Of a stretch of 64,000 nt of DNA, positions 1 to 13,450 are shown one piece after another. Positions within the stretch are counted from its first letter, which is position 1. Every line of letters starts with the position of its first letter. The stretch is from the NCBI GenBank assembly GCA_026168455.1, contig CM047426.1, positions 4,953,501 to 5,017,500 of the forward strand, read 5' to 3'. This DNA is from Theocolax elegans (Eukaryota > Arthropoda > Insecta > Hymenoptera > Cerocephalidae). The position numbers were made by a program, and so were the translations under genes. The notes beneath the pieces were generated by a model. The model did no database searches and had not been told where the DNA came from. It saw nothing but the letters and a program-made list of their open reading frames with translations.

Positions 1-348
1 GAATTTGCAGAGATAAAAGATAAATATAACGGTTTGATAGAGCTAATTTATATCATCCTATTACGGAGTTTAAGAGGATCGATAGGGGGGTTTTAGGGTG
101 AGAGTTAAATAATAATTAATTAAAGAAAATAAAAAACTTAGAATTTTTTAAAGTTAAATATTCAATTGTACATACTGACGTAGGGAGTATATATTACGTA
201 TATCGCTGTAAATTTAAGCTTGATAATCAAGAAATAATAAAGATAAAGAAAATCTATATAACGAACTTGTTATTCGCTGGTCGCGCAGAGACAAATTTTA
301 CATTGATCTCGCTTCAAGAAAAATAAGGAAACAAAAAATAATGATCGT

Positions 349-350
349 CA

Positions 351-391
<41 letters not shown>

Positions 392-492
392 ACCAACGCG
401 CGTGAAACAAATGTAAAGCGAAGGATTAAAAGAAGAAAATCTGAAAGTAGCCTCCATTTCACGTGTGTGTGTGTGTATATATATATACACAC
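349..492. repeat. CA/TA microsatellites
   Basis: Two short simple repeats, (CA)n running into (TA)n at about 349-390 and (GT)n running into (AT)n at about 463-492, lie close together in opposite composition and could fold on each other. No gene is visible from 1 to 1120. The open frames over this stretch are only translations of the simple repeats. Confidence 0.9.
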
Positions 493-1124
493 ATACAATT
501 TCATTACACCTATAATGCGAATGCAAACGAAACGAAAAAAAATCATTATAATATATTTTATCCTTGTATCATTGTGATGTAATTATATCTAATTGTCGAT
601 GTTTATCCGCTTGATATTTATTATTAAATACGTACACATACACATACACTCTATTTCGAATACCTGGCACACTTTGCTATTTACCTCTGTTTTTATGTAT
701 ACCATACGTACATATACATGCATATATATGTATAGGTAGATACATAGATACATCCGCCTACTTTTAATTTTTATTTCAAACGAAAGAATTAAAAAAAAAA
801 AAATAAAAACAATACATGCTTTGGTGTGATTTTCGCGTGTGAGCGATGACAACGAGCTGTGCTGTAAAGTGATGGAATTTCTTCTTTATTTCTATCCTTT
901 TTACGATGAAATTGCCTGCATGCGTCTTCCCTTTTTTAAAAGGAAAAATCAAACCGAGCACCTTATACCGAAATTGGCACCCATTCTTTCTTTTTTTATA
1001 AGCGTTTTTCGATTTATATATATAGCCATATACATTTACGAAAACATTTATATCAATAAAAAGAAAACAGGTGTTGATATAACTATGTATGCGTATACCG
1101 CCTTTTATTTATATTGAATGCGCC

Positions 1125-2846
1125 GCCGAAAAATCGAGACTCATGATTGGCTCCGTATCTCGTAAAGGGCCAATCATTCGTATCGTTTCTTCCGGCCCTC
1201 TCCTTCTCATACTCTCTCCTCTTTTCGACCGTTACTTATATCGGGGAGTTGTTGACAACTTTACTTTTCCCCGAATTGAAATAAATAACTACGCTTCTTA
1301 TTTAAATAATTATCCTACACGACAATTCTTGTTGCTATCCTCCCCCTAGAATGGACCATCCGGAGGACATCTCAGTCTGTTACTCTAAGCTTATGCTGTT
1401 TCCTCACCCTGTCGCCTTCCGCTCGATGGACACTTACTTTCGCACTCCGTCGGTGGAGAAGACTTCGAACACTTGTGCCTGATTCTGACTGGTTGTCCGG
1501 AACTGGTGGCTCGGGTGTCACCTCTGGCTCGACCCTGCTGCTGACGACCTCTAGAATTTCTACAAACTCCTCTCTCTCTTTTCGCCGCCTCGCTATTCGC
1601 GCCTCGGTTACCATCAATTTACCCCTTGGTGACAGCCTCGGAATCGGCGATAGTGTAACAGAGGGTTGGACCTCTATTGGTTCTTCCAGCGGGACTACAC
1701 TATAGGCCGACGGAGTTGAGACACCGGTGATTGAGTGGTCTCACCCTGTGATACCGTGGGACTCGCTGGTTGAAGGTTCTACTCTCCCTTCGCCTCTCGA
1801 AAGCGCTGTCTCTCTCTCTCTCTCTCAACAGACCTCGGTTGGGATGACTACAGCGGGGGCAATCGCTAATATCCTCTTCCTGTCGTCCGCAGATAAAACT
1901 GAATCGCCCGGGCTTAAGGCGAGGGCAGTCCCCGGAGGAATGCCTATAACCCCAGCACCTAAAACAGGTGTGCGGAGTGCTAGGCCTCCAAACTTGATTC
2001 CACGCTTCTTGATAGGAAGTTTGGGTTCACTTTGAGCTTGGTGACGCAAATCACCTGACGTCGACGCTACTCCACTGTCCCTCTCTCTCGATGTCCGTCT
2101 CTCTTGGGCCATATGGGCTCCGTAACTACTCTTCTCTCTCGCTCGCACTATCTATTTCCCCTTTTCATGCATTTGTCCCGTATCGTCACTTAGGGTCCTA
2201 CGTTGGGCGCCATTTTTGTGACATGGTGCTTTTGCTCCGTGCACAATTTTTTCTTTTTTACTATTGGGGTACACTATATAAGATTCCCAGAGGGAGTTCC
2301 GAGGAGGATAGTACTAGCATCTAATGGTTGTATTGCAGGAGGCTGTGGCATGTTATTAATCCCGATTTTGAGTCTCTTTTTCTATTGCTGCTTGAGTGTT
2401 CTTCACAGTTACTGCTATCTCTTCCAAATTGGTTATTCATGATTCTAGCTTTTTTAATAATGTATGGATATCACATAGGATCTTGCTCTGTTGAGATATC
2501 TCATCTGCTTTTCAAACACCATCACCGTTCCTCGTAGGCCAGCAGAATGGGTTCGTTCCGCGCGCGGTGATTCCTCTCCCCAGACTGCCTTGGCGGCGCA
2601 TTCGCGCATGCCGCCTTGCCGATCCCCGCTGAAAAATCGAGACTCATGATTGGCTCCGTATCTCGTAAAGGGCCAATCATTCGTATCGTTTCTTCCGGCC
2701 CTCTCCTTCTCACATACTCTCCTCTTTTCGACCGTTACTTATTTCAATTCAGGAAGTTATTGACAACTTAACTTTTCCCCGAAATGAAATAAATAACTAC
2801 GCTTCTTATTTAAATAATTATTTTGCGTGACAATTCTCCTTGTCGC
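1125..2846 (-). mobile_element. Short LTR retroelement with gag-like internal remnant
   Basis: Two direct repeats of about 220 bp, at roughly 1125-1345 and 2628-2846, share the block beginning GAAAAATCGAGACTCATGAT and ending near GACAATTCT, with only scattered differences. Between them lies about 1.28 kb of clearly more GC-rich DNA than the surroundings. On the minus strand the internal part has two open stretches (2148-1825, about 107 codons, and 1617-1372, about 81 codons). They are rich in Arg, Ser, Glu and Pro, as expected for the amino-terminal part of a gag protein. No protease, reverse transcriptase or integrase is present, so the element is non-autonomous or internally deleted. The direct repeats are the strong evidence. 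The gag label and the orientation are inferences. Confidence 0.6.
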
Positions 2847-4780
2847 AACTAATTAGTAACGACGTAGCTGATTTTTCGATGTAGTGATATATATATATAA
2901 ATATTAACAAGAAGAAAGTAAGAGGTGATAAGTGTCGTCGTGATGTGCATAATCGAGGGTGGATATATATATTGTCGATTTTTTGTTTTTTTAATTCGAT
3001 CACGTATGTGTGGAAGATATTTTTCGTACACTGGTGTTGATGAAAAATTTATAACTGTTTTTAAGATTCTTTATTTTTTTAGATTGAAGGGTAATTGATA
3101 TTTAGATCGATTTTTATGTAATTTAACGATCGATTTAAAAATTATTGTCGATAGTTCATTTTTGGATACAATTTTTTTTTATTATATATTTATACGCCTT
3201 TTTGTACATACCTTAAACACGTGAGTTCGATTAACTTTGTTTTTACGGAAACATTCTATTTATTCACTCAATAAATTTTTTAGAAATATCTTAGAAATTG
3301 AATCAAACTTTTATTGACCTCAGATTTTTTGATAAGTTTACATTGTTAAATATTTACACAAACTTTTTTTGTAGACTGCTATTAATTGAAATTGAATATT
3401 AATTAATTGTTTAATTAAATTACTTAATTAATTTGTTAATTAATTTACTCAAAGAAATTATTAAAAAATCTGCAAATGAAGTAAATTAAGTACATAAATA
3501 ATTGAAGTAAAGTAATTAAATAATTAATTGAAGTAAAAAAAAATTAGAATATTAATTGAAATTGTAATAAATTTTTAATTAATTTTGTAATTAACTTTAT
3601 TATCAATTATTAACAATTATCATCAACAGTAGTGTATAAATATAACATAAATATATTATTTACTAATGCATACATCGACTATAGATATCACTCTCACCAA
3701 AAATCTTTTTTGTGGGTGTGTGTGTGTGTGCTCGCGCGCGCGTGCGTGTGGATGTGTGTGATAACAATACGACTTTTCAAATGTGTTTCTTTTTATCGTT
3801 GTTCCCTCTTTTCCTCTCTGTAGATATATATTTAAACCCTCTCAAATTTTTTTTTTTAATTTTCATCCCTCGTGTCACCTTTTCCCCTTTTCTTCTTCTT
3901 TAGTTTTTAATGGCTGTATACTATTGTTATATATATACCTTAGGTGACGACATGGAAAGTTGAATATTAGAGAAAGTTTAAAAAAAAATTAAATAAATAT
4001 AATAATATATAAGTAAAAGTTTTAACGACTCTTACGATTTTTACCGTTTCACATTAATCGTGATTACTGCCGATTTATCTTTATGTAGATATTTGTCGAA
4101 TACAAATATATATATATACATACATAAATAAAATAAAATAAAATAAATAAACGAGATGTATTGTACAAAAATCTCTGCTCGTATATATATATTAATTATA
4201 TACTTTATAAATTATTAGGTATATCGGACAATAAAGTTTCTTTAGTACACGTCCATATCTCTTATACCTGTATATTCAATGTGGCGAATTTTTTTATTTT
4301 TTTTTATTTTATCTTTGTTTTTTCCTTTTTTATGTAAATATATATATTTATATTTATGTACCCAATTTTCTTCGTTGATTTTTTTTTACTGTGCCGAACT
4401 ACAAAGTCGAGCATGACGAATAAACCTTTTTTTCCAAATTCGTTATATCCCTTCCTTTGATTATCTCAAGTAGTTTTTCTTTATGTGTGATTCATCATCG
4501 ATAATCCAGGATCCAGAATGAAACGAGCCTGAATAATTTTTTTTTACCTCGCATTTGTCTTCTTTATTCATATATAATGCCTGCTGAGTGATTTTTTATT
4601 TTATTTACAAAATAATCCAACGAGCTGCCTGCATACTTAATCCAAAAATATAAAATTCTTGGATTGTGCTGATCTTCTTTTCCGCTTGTATCGAAAGGTA
4701 TAGTATTTTATTGTATAATTTCCTATAAATCGACTTTCTGAGCTTTTTTTTTAAGTTTGTTGATTATTAACCCATTAACG
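2847..4780. other. AT-rich non-coding stretch
   Basis: No coding sequence is supported here. The stretch contains TTAATTAA-rich DNA, a (GT)n microsatellite with a CG-rich middle at about 3714-3765, and several AATAAA motifs (for example near 4420). It could be intron or 3' untranslated sequence of a gene to the left, but nothing settles this. Confidence 0.6.
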
Positions 4781-4854
4781 CCCAAACGACCAACATTTTT
4801 TTTCTTTTTTCATAGTCATTATTTAATATTTAAATCATGCGCTACCATAGTACT

Positions 4855-5415
4855 GATTTTTTTCGTTATAGTTTTGGATGTGTTCTTTCGAATACTGTCG
4901 GTAAAATTGACTTAACCCTTTTTTGAAAAAAGTTATGATTTTTTTAATTAAAAAAAATACAGAAAATTTGTCGCTATTTTTGATAATTAATTGTTTTTCA
5001 TATTATGAACAAAAGTGCATAAAATAGTTATACTTTGACCCTATATTTTTTGTATTTTATTCTTAGATAGTCAAAAATTTTGATTTTAATGTAAAAACAC
5101 TCAAAAATAGAGAAAAATGAATAAATTTGGTTATTTTTCGTGTATTTTCATTAAAAACAAAATTTTTGACTATCTGAGAATAAAATACAAAAAATATAGG
5201 GTCAAAGTATAACTATTTTATGCACTTTTGTTCATGAATCAAACGATCTAAATACATTTTATAATATGAAAAAAAATTAATTATCAAAAAATAGCGACAA
5301 ATTTTCTGTATTTTTATTAATTAAAAAAATCATAATTTTTTTCAAAAAGGGTTATGTCAATTTTACCGACGGCATTCGAAAGAACACATCCAAAACTATA
5401 ACGAAAAAAAATCAT
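4855..5415. repeat. Foldback element (palindrome, arms about 250 bp)
   Basis: The arm at 4855-5100, starting with CGTTATAGTTTTGGATGTG, recurs as its reverse complement at 5143-5415, ending with CACATCCAAAACTATAACG. A loop of about 40 bp separates them. The pairing is nearly complete over the whole arm, so the unit is a foldback MITE. It ends exactly where the tandem duplication at 5416 begins. Confidence 0.9.
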
Positions 5416-8135
5416 GTTAAGATCGTTGGTTAATTAAAATTTAATGGATAATTTTTAATATTGTAAATATTCTTAATTTATATTTCAATTGATTTATTTA
5501 TTAATTAAATTTATTAAATTATTAAATATTAAATTATTATTATTAAAATAGATTATTTATTTATTAAATTTCATTAAAGTCACGTCGATATTTCTGTCAT
5601 TAGCATTTTAAATGTTTGTTTAATTATTATTTTAATTAATTTTAAATCAAAATTAAATTTTAAGTTCTCTTAATTCATATGCGTATTAAAAAAAAATATG
5701 TACGTATATGATTATTATTATATTTCAATTAATGAAATAGATAAGAGTGAAATGTATTTTTTTTTAATTTTAACTTAATCAAATTAATTAGTTTAAATAA
5801 TATTAAACAATTGTATTGTCATTAATTATTAATTAAAAATTAGTAATCCTAATCGATATTTCACCAACACTCTCAGAAGGTTGATGTACCTAAACTCAAA
5901 AATTTATATATATTTATTACCAACATCCCGATGTCTCATCTCATCACTGTCATAAACACGTCGTTCTTACAAAATTATAAAAAAAAATTGAGGCTACAAA
6001 ATTTTCGCGAAGCTCAGTGATAGAGGATATACGAATAACGCTTGATTAACGCCAAAAGTGTTATTTTTCGATTTTTTGCGCTCTCTGCTATATATTCATC
6101 GATTTGATAATTTTTATTTTTCTTTTCTCCGCTTCATACGATCGAAATTGATGTGTGTTAAACGAGAAAGTTAAACCTTTTCTTTTTTTAACATGCCTTG
6201 CAAAAAATATACTAAAAAGAAAAATGTAGATAGTAGTCGCTGATAATACTTTACGATGTATAATAATCGTTAGTGACGCCTATATAACTGCTTAATAACC
6301 AACAGGACAAACGATTTCTTACAAGCCTTTTGTTGTCTTATTAATTAACGATGTTGTTATATAGTTGTATATTCATGTAAAAAATTAGAGTATATATTAT
6401 TATCTGAAAAAAAGTGTTAGGTATAAGATGACTAATCAGTGAATAATTGAATAATTAAATATTTATACGTATATTGATATTTTAGTTGATAGTTAACATA
6501 TTTTTAATTTTCAATTACTATGAGTATTGATAATTAATTGTTGATACTAATTATTCGGAAATTTGAAAATAAATTTTTTTGCAAATTTAATTAATTTTTG
6601 ATTCAATTATTAAATACATTATATTTGGTTAATGCTTTTATTTAAATACAATATAGCAAAGTTTTAGTTTGCTGTTTTTTAAATGTTAATTATCTACAAA
6701 TTTAGTTAAGGACCATTTTTAATTATTACTATTTAAAATAATGATAATAAGCTTTTTAATTATTGACTTTTGGGTTAAGATCGTATTGGTACATTAAAAT
6801 TTAATGGATAATTTTTAATATTGTAAATATTCTTTAATTTATATTTCAATTGATTTATTTATTAATTAAATTTATTAAATTATTAAATATTAAATTATTA
6901 TTATTAAAATAGATTATTTATTTATTAAATTTCATTAAAGTCACGTCGATATTTCTGTCATTAGCATTTTAAATGTTTGTTTAATTAATTATTTTAATTA
7001 ATTTTAAATCAAAATTAAATTTTAAGTTCTCTTAATTCATATGCGTATTAAAAAAAATATGTACGTATGATTATTATTATATTTCAATTAATGAAATAGA
7101 TAAGAGTGAAATGTATTTTTTTTTAATTTTAACTTAATCAAATTAATTAGTTTAAATAATATTAAACAATTGTATTGTCATTAATTATTAATTAAAAATT
7201 AGTAATCCTAATCGATATTTCACCAACACTCTCAGAAGGTTGATGTACCTAAACTCAAAAATTTATATATATTTATTACCAACATCCCGATGTCTCATCT
7301 CATCACTGTCATAAACACGTCGTTCTTACAAAATTATAAAAAAAAATTGAGGCTACAAAATTTTCGCGAAGCTCAGTGATAGAGGATATACGAATAACGC
7401 TTGATTAACGCCAAAAGTGTTATTTTTCGATTTTTTGCGCTCTCTGCTATATATTCATCGATTTGATAATTTTTATTTTTTCTTTTCTCCGCTTCATACG
7501 ATCGAAATTGATGTGTGTTAAACGAGAAAGTTAAACCTTTTTCTTTTTTTTAACATGCCTTGCAAAAAATATACTAAAAAGAAAAATGTAGATAGTAGTC
7601 GCTGATAATACTTTACGATGTATAATAATCGTTAGTGACGCCTATATAACTGCTTAATAACCAACAGACAACGATTTCTTACACCTTTTTGTTTCTTATT
7701 AATAACGATGTTGTTATATAGGTTGTATATTATGTAAAAAATTAGAGTATATATTATATGAAAAAAAAGTGTTAGGGTAGAAGATGATTAATCAGTGAAT
7801 AATTGATAATTAAATATTTATAAGTTATTGATATATTTGGTTGATTGTTAAAATTTTTAATTTTTAATTATATGAGTATTGATAATTAATTGTTGATAGC
7901 TAATTATTCGGAAATTTGAATAATAAATTTTGCAAATTTAATTAATTTTTATTCAATTATTAAATACATTATAATTTGGTTAATGCTTTTATTTAAATAA
8001 AATAATATCAAAGTTTAGTTGATGTTTTTTTAAATGTTAATTATCTAAAAATTTAGTTAAGGATCCATTTTTTAATTATTAACTATTTAAATTAATGATA
8101 ATAAGCTTTTTAATTATTGAATTTTTGGGGATAAT
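5416..8135. repeat. Tandem direct duplication, two units of about 1.36 kb
   Basis: The unit at 5416-6775 is repeated at 6776-8135. Both start with GTTAAGATCGT and a TTAATGGATAATTTTTAATA block and end with a GATAATAAGCTTTTTAATTA block. The two copies differ mainly by single-base or homopolymer-length changes, more so towards the 3' end. No coding sequence is visible in either copy. It may be a recent tandem duplication or an uncollapsed assembly duplication. Confidence 0.92.
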
Positions 8136-8995
8136 TAATATAGTACATAAATTATTATATTTTTTAAATGTATTGCCAGTTTGTATTTTATTAATATTTT
8201 AAGATTACTGTCAGGAAACAGCAGTACCGTAAAATTTTGTACTCGTGGCCGTCAATAGCGGAACGCGGAAAATTTTTGAATACTCCACAATTTAAAATTA
8301 TTAATTTAATTCTTAAACAGATAATAAATTAAAATAGATAATTTAATAATAGAAAAATTTATTAATTATCTAATGAAATGATCAAGTAACCACCAAATTT
8401 AAAATCAATTATTCATTATTGTGTATTTAATTTATTTTTATTATTTTAAATAAATAAAAATTATAAAATAATTAAATTATTAATTAAATTTCCGAATAAT
8501 TACGATATGAAAGTTAATTAATAATCAAACCGCCGAGTTTAATTTAACAATTAAAAATTAACAAACAATTAAATTATCATTTTTTAAATAATTAATCAAG
8601 ATCGAAATACAACATAAAGAAAAAACGAATTTAATTATCAATTATCAACATATTCAACTCGAATATTAATTTACTCAAAAAAATTTTTAAGTAAGTAAAT
8701 ATATATATATATCTCTGTATATACTATATCACATTCAAATTCCAACGATTAATTTAAATTATCTATTCATTCCAGACTTTTGCATTAAAAAAAAAATTAC
8801 CTCCAAAGTCTATATAATAATTCCAAAGAAAAACGCAAAGACAACACGATGCAGATCAACGCATGCGGCAACTAACAAGCCTTACACACGCAGCTTTACC
8901 TCCAGCTTTATCTACTTTACCGACAGACGAAAAAAAAAATACATGAAAAAACAAAAAAAAAACCCTACATCCATAATTTTTTTATTATTTTTCAG
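8136..8995. other. AT-rich non-coding stretch
   Basis: No gene, RNA or repeat structure is supported. The stretch ends in a run of pyrimidines and TTTTTCAG that serves as the possible splice acceptor of the small exon starting at 8996. Confidence 0.5.
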
Positions 8996-9027
8996 TGGCG
9001 CCGGAGGTGAAACCAGTCCACCATTAA
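8996..9027 (+). CDS. Possible tiny terminal exon, phase 1 (ends APEVKPVHH-stop)
   Basis: A good acceptor (pyrimidine tract, then TTTTTCAG at 8991-8995) is followed by a GC-richer block. Read with two bases completing a split codon, it encodes APEVKPVHH and a stop at 9025-9027. About 1.5 kb of non-coding, TATA-rich DNA follows, up to an AATAAA followed by a T/G-rich stretch near 10,535-10,575, as in a 3' untranslated region. A second mini-exon at 12,289 has the same phase and a similar peptide. No upstream exon of the same gene can be identified in the window, and the gene is not recognised. An alternative is that another frame (phase 2) stays open for about 110 codons through repeats, which looks less natural. 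Confidence 0.3.
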
Positions 9028-10575
9028 GAAGGAACCGTGAGATCAGGAGAAATACATACACGCGAGAGCAACAGAATTATGTATATATACATATATATGT
9101 AAAAAAAATAAATAGTGGATTTCGCGGTGCTTTTTTTCCTTTCACGTTGTACAACCCACGAAAAAACCCCTTTTTTCCCATTGTTGTCAACGAAAGGAGA
9201 ACCTGCGATTATCCATTTTTTAATATATATATATATATACATATACAAAATACGTGCGAAAGTGGAATTATGTGGATGTGTTATAGAAGTGCGCGCCTGA
9301 GATATTTCTGTACGACTGTGACTCAAAACAGTTACCATCTGACTATTTTTTAGTCGAGAGTAAATGATAACACTTACATATATATATGTATATATATGTA
9401 TATATGTATATGTATATATACTTATACCTGGTCTATCCACACTTGTTTAACCCTGTTATATACGACGGGTGCACTAGGGTTGATGTTTTTTTTTCTTTTT
9501 CGAATCGATCGATCGATCCGTTGAGATATAGGCAAATAAGTACGATTTATGGAGACGTTGTAAATATCTATTGACGGCTAATTTTCCTTTTTCTTTCTTT
9601 GACTCGATACATATATATACATATGTATATCACGTGTTTCGACGGATCGATCTACACGCGATTCTTTTTTTTGTATAGATCGATGATTAATGGTATGGTG
9701 TTTTAAATTCTGGGAAAATCAAAAAAAAAAGAAAAAAGGAAATAAAACGATCAACACAGTGTACCTGCGATACGTACCTCAAAAGTGTCATCGTTGGACG
9801 CGAGGACCGATTTTTTTCTCTTAAAAAAATATATGGAGGCTCTTTTTTTTAAACTTAAAAAGGCCTCATTGACTATTATTACTTATTATATATATTTATT
9901 ATTATTATTTTTTTTCGGACAATTTTACTTTTTCTTTTCACGGTGATGCGCGCGATGATGTCTCTCCTCGGAGTGTCACTGTGGAGAATGAGAAGAGAAA
10001 AAAAAATTCTTTTTTTTTTTTTTTGATAGTGTATAAGGACGACGAGGAGGAAAAAAAAGTAAAGTAAAAGTAGAGATAAATAATACGCGTTAAATCGTTG
10101 TTGTGTTATGATTTTTATTCGATCCGGCTCGCGATATGACCGGACGACAGAGGAATAATAGAAAAAAAAAGAGAGAGAAAATAAATTATATACGCACAAA
10201 AAATGTGTCTTACCGCAGTGAATTCGAAAGTGGTGATGGAATAATACAAAATTGTGTTTTAACGAAGAAAATTTTTCATAAATATATTTACGATCCGTCA
10301 TATGTGAAAATTTAAGTTTTTTTTTTTCTAAAAGACGAAAAATTGTATAGAAAGAGAAAACGGAAAATATGGAAGAGAGGAAAATTATATATATATATGA
10401 AGAAAAAAATATATATACGAATTAGGAAGAGGAATCATAACGTTTGTTGTTTTCTTTTTGTTTTATTATATTGAGAATATTGTGATATATATACTTATAT
10501 ATATGCCATCCCGTTCTCAGTGAGGCCTTTTGATCACGCAATAAAACAAAAAGTATCTGTGTCTTTTTATTTTAT
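9028..10575 (+). other. Possible 3' untranslated region
   Basis: The stretch has T-rich tracts, TATATA microsatellites (about 9080, 9225 and 9380-9425) and no conserved-looking reading frame. It ends with GCAATAAAAC at about 10,540 followed by TGTGTCTTTT, which fits a polyadenylation site on the plus strand. The assignment depends on the mini-exon at 8996 being real. Confidence 0.3.
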
Positions 10576-12288
10576 TTTTACATCCCTTGTTGTACACGTC
10601 TCTGTTTTCTTGTTCCTTAGATATTTTTATATACATCGAGATGGTGAAAGATGTGGTTGTTTCGGGAAATATGGGAAATCGGGAAATTTTTGCGATAATT
10701 TAATTTTTTTTAACAAACGAACGATACGATGTATAATATCAAATTTTGTTACGTTAACAAAAATAATTGATTAACTTAAATTTAAATAAAAAAATATCCT
10801 CAGGTAATAAAAAAAAACAAAATTTACAAATTTTTATCATTTTTTATCGTGCGTTACTATTATTATTACTTCTATTATAACTATATTATTATTTCTGTAT
10901 TATAATAATTGATTTAATCTATCAAAATAAAATAAAAATTATATATTTTAAATTATAAAAAAAAATTTTTTTAGTTAATGCAGAAAATCCCCTATATTTA
11001 CAACCAAATCTTTTACTTGAACGAAATAAAAATTATCCCTAGCAGGAATTTAAGCAACTTTATAAAAATAAATCTCTAAATTATTTAATTATCAGTAGAT
11101 AATGATAGTTAAATATTAAATGATAAAATTAAATTTAAATGATGAAGAGTAAAAAAATAACCTATAAAAAACCTATAAAATACCATCATTTTATTCTCAA
11201 TAAATGGCTAAATTTCTACTAGGTTAATCATATTAAAATAAAAAATTATGTTTAAATTTACTCAATATAAAAAATATACATCTGTTATAACATTTTTAGA
11301 TGTAATCATAATGAGTTCCTTGTTTGTATATCTGCAAACAAAACTTTTACCACAACTAAAGGAAAAAATTAACCTTTAGAGAACGGGCATTTTTCGGTTC
11401 AAAATGAGTTTCTATTTTCTCTAAAATTAATGTCTAAAAACATCGGATCACTAATTTTAGACAACCTAAGTGACAGGTGGTTCACAAAGGGAATTCACTA
11501 CGGGCAATTCAAAAAGAATTTTTTTCATATCTTAGCTTTAAAATTGGAATAACCACGTTTTTGGTACTCTGAATATAAAGCATAAAGAAATAAAAACACG
11601 TCCTGTGTCTAACCAAATTGGTATTTTATCATAATTATAGCAGAGATGACAGACACCTAAAAAATTTGACATAATATACGACGATCAAATATAGAGTAAG
11701 TCTAACTATGGAAAAAAAACCAATAAAAAAAATAAAAAATTTATATTAATTTTCAAGGCCTAACAGTCTCTAATTATTATTGTGCTACATTTTTCTTGTA
11801 TAATTCATCAAATTTCACTTAAAAACATTAAACAGTTTGTGTTCTCAGGTTGGTCTCTAAAGGAACCACTCCCGTCCTCTAAAGATTAATCATTATAAAT
11901 TTAAAAAGAGAATCTATTTTGGATAGTCGAAAAAGAAATTGAACAATTTCCTAGTAGAAATCCCAAAATAGACTAAACTAATTTAAAAAAAAAAAACTGG
12001 TGATAAAAGTAACCAATAATAAAATACAGTATTTCATTTAACCTTCAAAATGCTTAAAATTTCTACTAGGGTTATCCACGATTTCCTTACATATATAAAT
12101 AAAAATTTCTTCTATATATTCAATACATTTAATTATAATCTCAAAGATATATAAAAAAAACGTCAATTTTAAATTCCAAAATGTTTATATTGCTGTCACC
12201 GCACCGAATGGAAAATGAAGCAGGAAGAAGAAGAATCATTTTAATTAATCATCGTGTACGATCAAGGTATTCTTAATTGTTGTTGCAG
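10576..12288. other. Non-coding stretch containing one foldback element
   Basis: No coding exon is visible. The only structured part is an inverted repeat at about 11,369-11,890, annotated separately. The right end carries the acceptor TTGTTGTTGCAG just before 12,289. Confidence 0.5.
11369..11890. repeat. Foldback MITE, termini TTAACCTTTAGAG
   Basis: The left end, TTAACCTTTAGAGAACGGGC, and the right end, CCGTCCTCTAAAGATTAAT, are inverted relative to each other. Parts of the interior pair as well. A related element with the same termini lies at about 45,986-46,342. Confidence 0.7.
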
Positions 12289-12317
12289 TGAGCGACGAGG
12301 TGACCAAATCGACCTAA
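12289..12317 (+). CDS. Possible alternative tiny terminal exon, phase 1 (ends SDEVTKST-stop)
   Basis: A clear acceptor (TTAATTGTTGTTGCAG) precedes a GC-richer block. With two bases completing a split codon it reads SDEVTKST and stops at 12,315-12,317. The phase and the EV residues line up with the APEVKPVHH exon at 8996. The two could be alternative last exons of one plus-strand gene whose body lies left of the window. Sequence up to about 12,500 after the stop remains GC-richer than the surroundings. No parent gene is recognised. The acceptor and short frame are seen; the alternative-exon idea is inferred. Confidence 0.3.
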
Positions 12318-13019
12318 ACAAAATCAACTCACGAAAAAAAAAGATAAAAAAAAATTCACGGACGACGTGGCGTGTAGTAAAAGAAAGCGAGAAACTATAA
12401 CGAAAATACGTGCGACTCTGCGTGAGAAAAAGAGAGAAAAGTGATTAAAGCGTCTACAACTCCTACTGGGCGATTCGAAACAGCGAAACTCGTTGGAAGA
12501 AAGTGTATACATTTATTTTTTAAACTCCCATTACGAACATTATCCTGTCTCGTCTTGACAGATTATAAAAAAAATATATATATACATTTTTACCTTTGAA
12601 TCTTGAATTATAAAACTTACAAGATACAAATCAAATTTTTAACCAGACAAAATATCTATATTTATATTGAGACAAAAAAAATTCATTCTAGTATATGACT
12701 TGGAGATGTTCTTTCGTATTATATACATATGATGTAAAGAAAAAAAAGTAATCTTTAAATTTGTGAATGTATTTAACTTTTAAGTTTGTTTTCATTTAAA
12801 TTTTCTATTATTTCCATATTAGGTATTTTTTTGCATGCAAATTTTCTTGTCAGTTGCTTTCTCTCTTTTTCTATCATTTAAAATATATAACGAAAAAAAC
12901 TATGTTTGATTTTCATTTTTCGTTTGAAAACTCCCCAATTTGAGTTCACCTCGCTCGAGCCTCGAAATGGGTAATTTTTAAAATTCGGGTCGTCATAAAG
13001 CTCAATATTTAATAGTTTC

Positions 13020-13450
13020 GTGTAGGGTGTAATATGACTATTTTCCTCGTTAGGAAATAAATTGTTTTTTTTAAATAGGGAGTAAAATTGTAAATTTACA
13101 TTCTAGAGAGATAAAGAATAATTTTACGCACTAGGGAGAAAAAGAGGAAATTTATTCCTTAGGGAGAACAAAAGCCACTTTGGAAAGAAAGAACAAGTTT
13201 ACTTCCTGAGGAGAAAAAGAAGAATTTTACTCCCAAAAAAAATTTAAGCAATTTTACACTTTAGAGAGAAAAAGAACAATTTAACCCTCTATAAGGAAAT
13301 AAAAACCACTTTACACTTTAGGAAAAAAGAAAATTTTTACGCCCTAGAAAGAAAAAGAGCAACTTTACCTCCTAGAATGAAAAAAGACATTTTACTCTCT
13401 ATTAAAAGAATAGCCATATTTTACTCCAAACACGTATATTTATTAAACAC
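13020..13450. repeat. Degenerate minisatellite, CTAGGGAGAAAAAGA family
   Basis: About ten imperfect units of 30-40 bp follow one another. Each has a core like CTAGGGAGAAAAAGA followed by a TTTTACTCCC-type block. The same unit reappears in an intron of the kinase gene (39,120-39,320) and, more weakly, at 39,520-39,610 and 44,200-44,530. Confidence 0.7.

Noticed and set aside
9024..10301. Frames of 136-140 codons on both strands
   Set aside because: Composed mainly of TATA and T-rich simple sequence in what looks like untranslated DNA.
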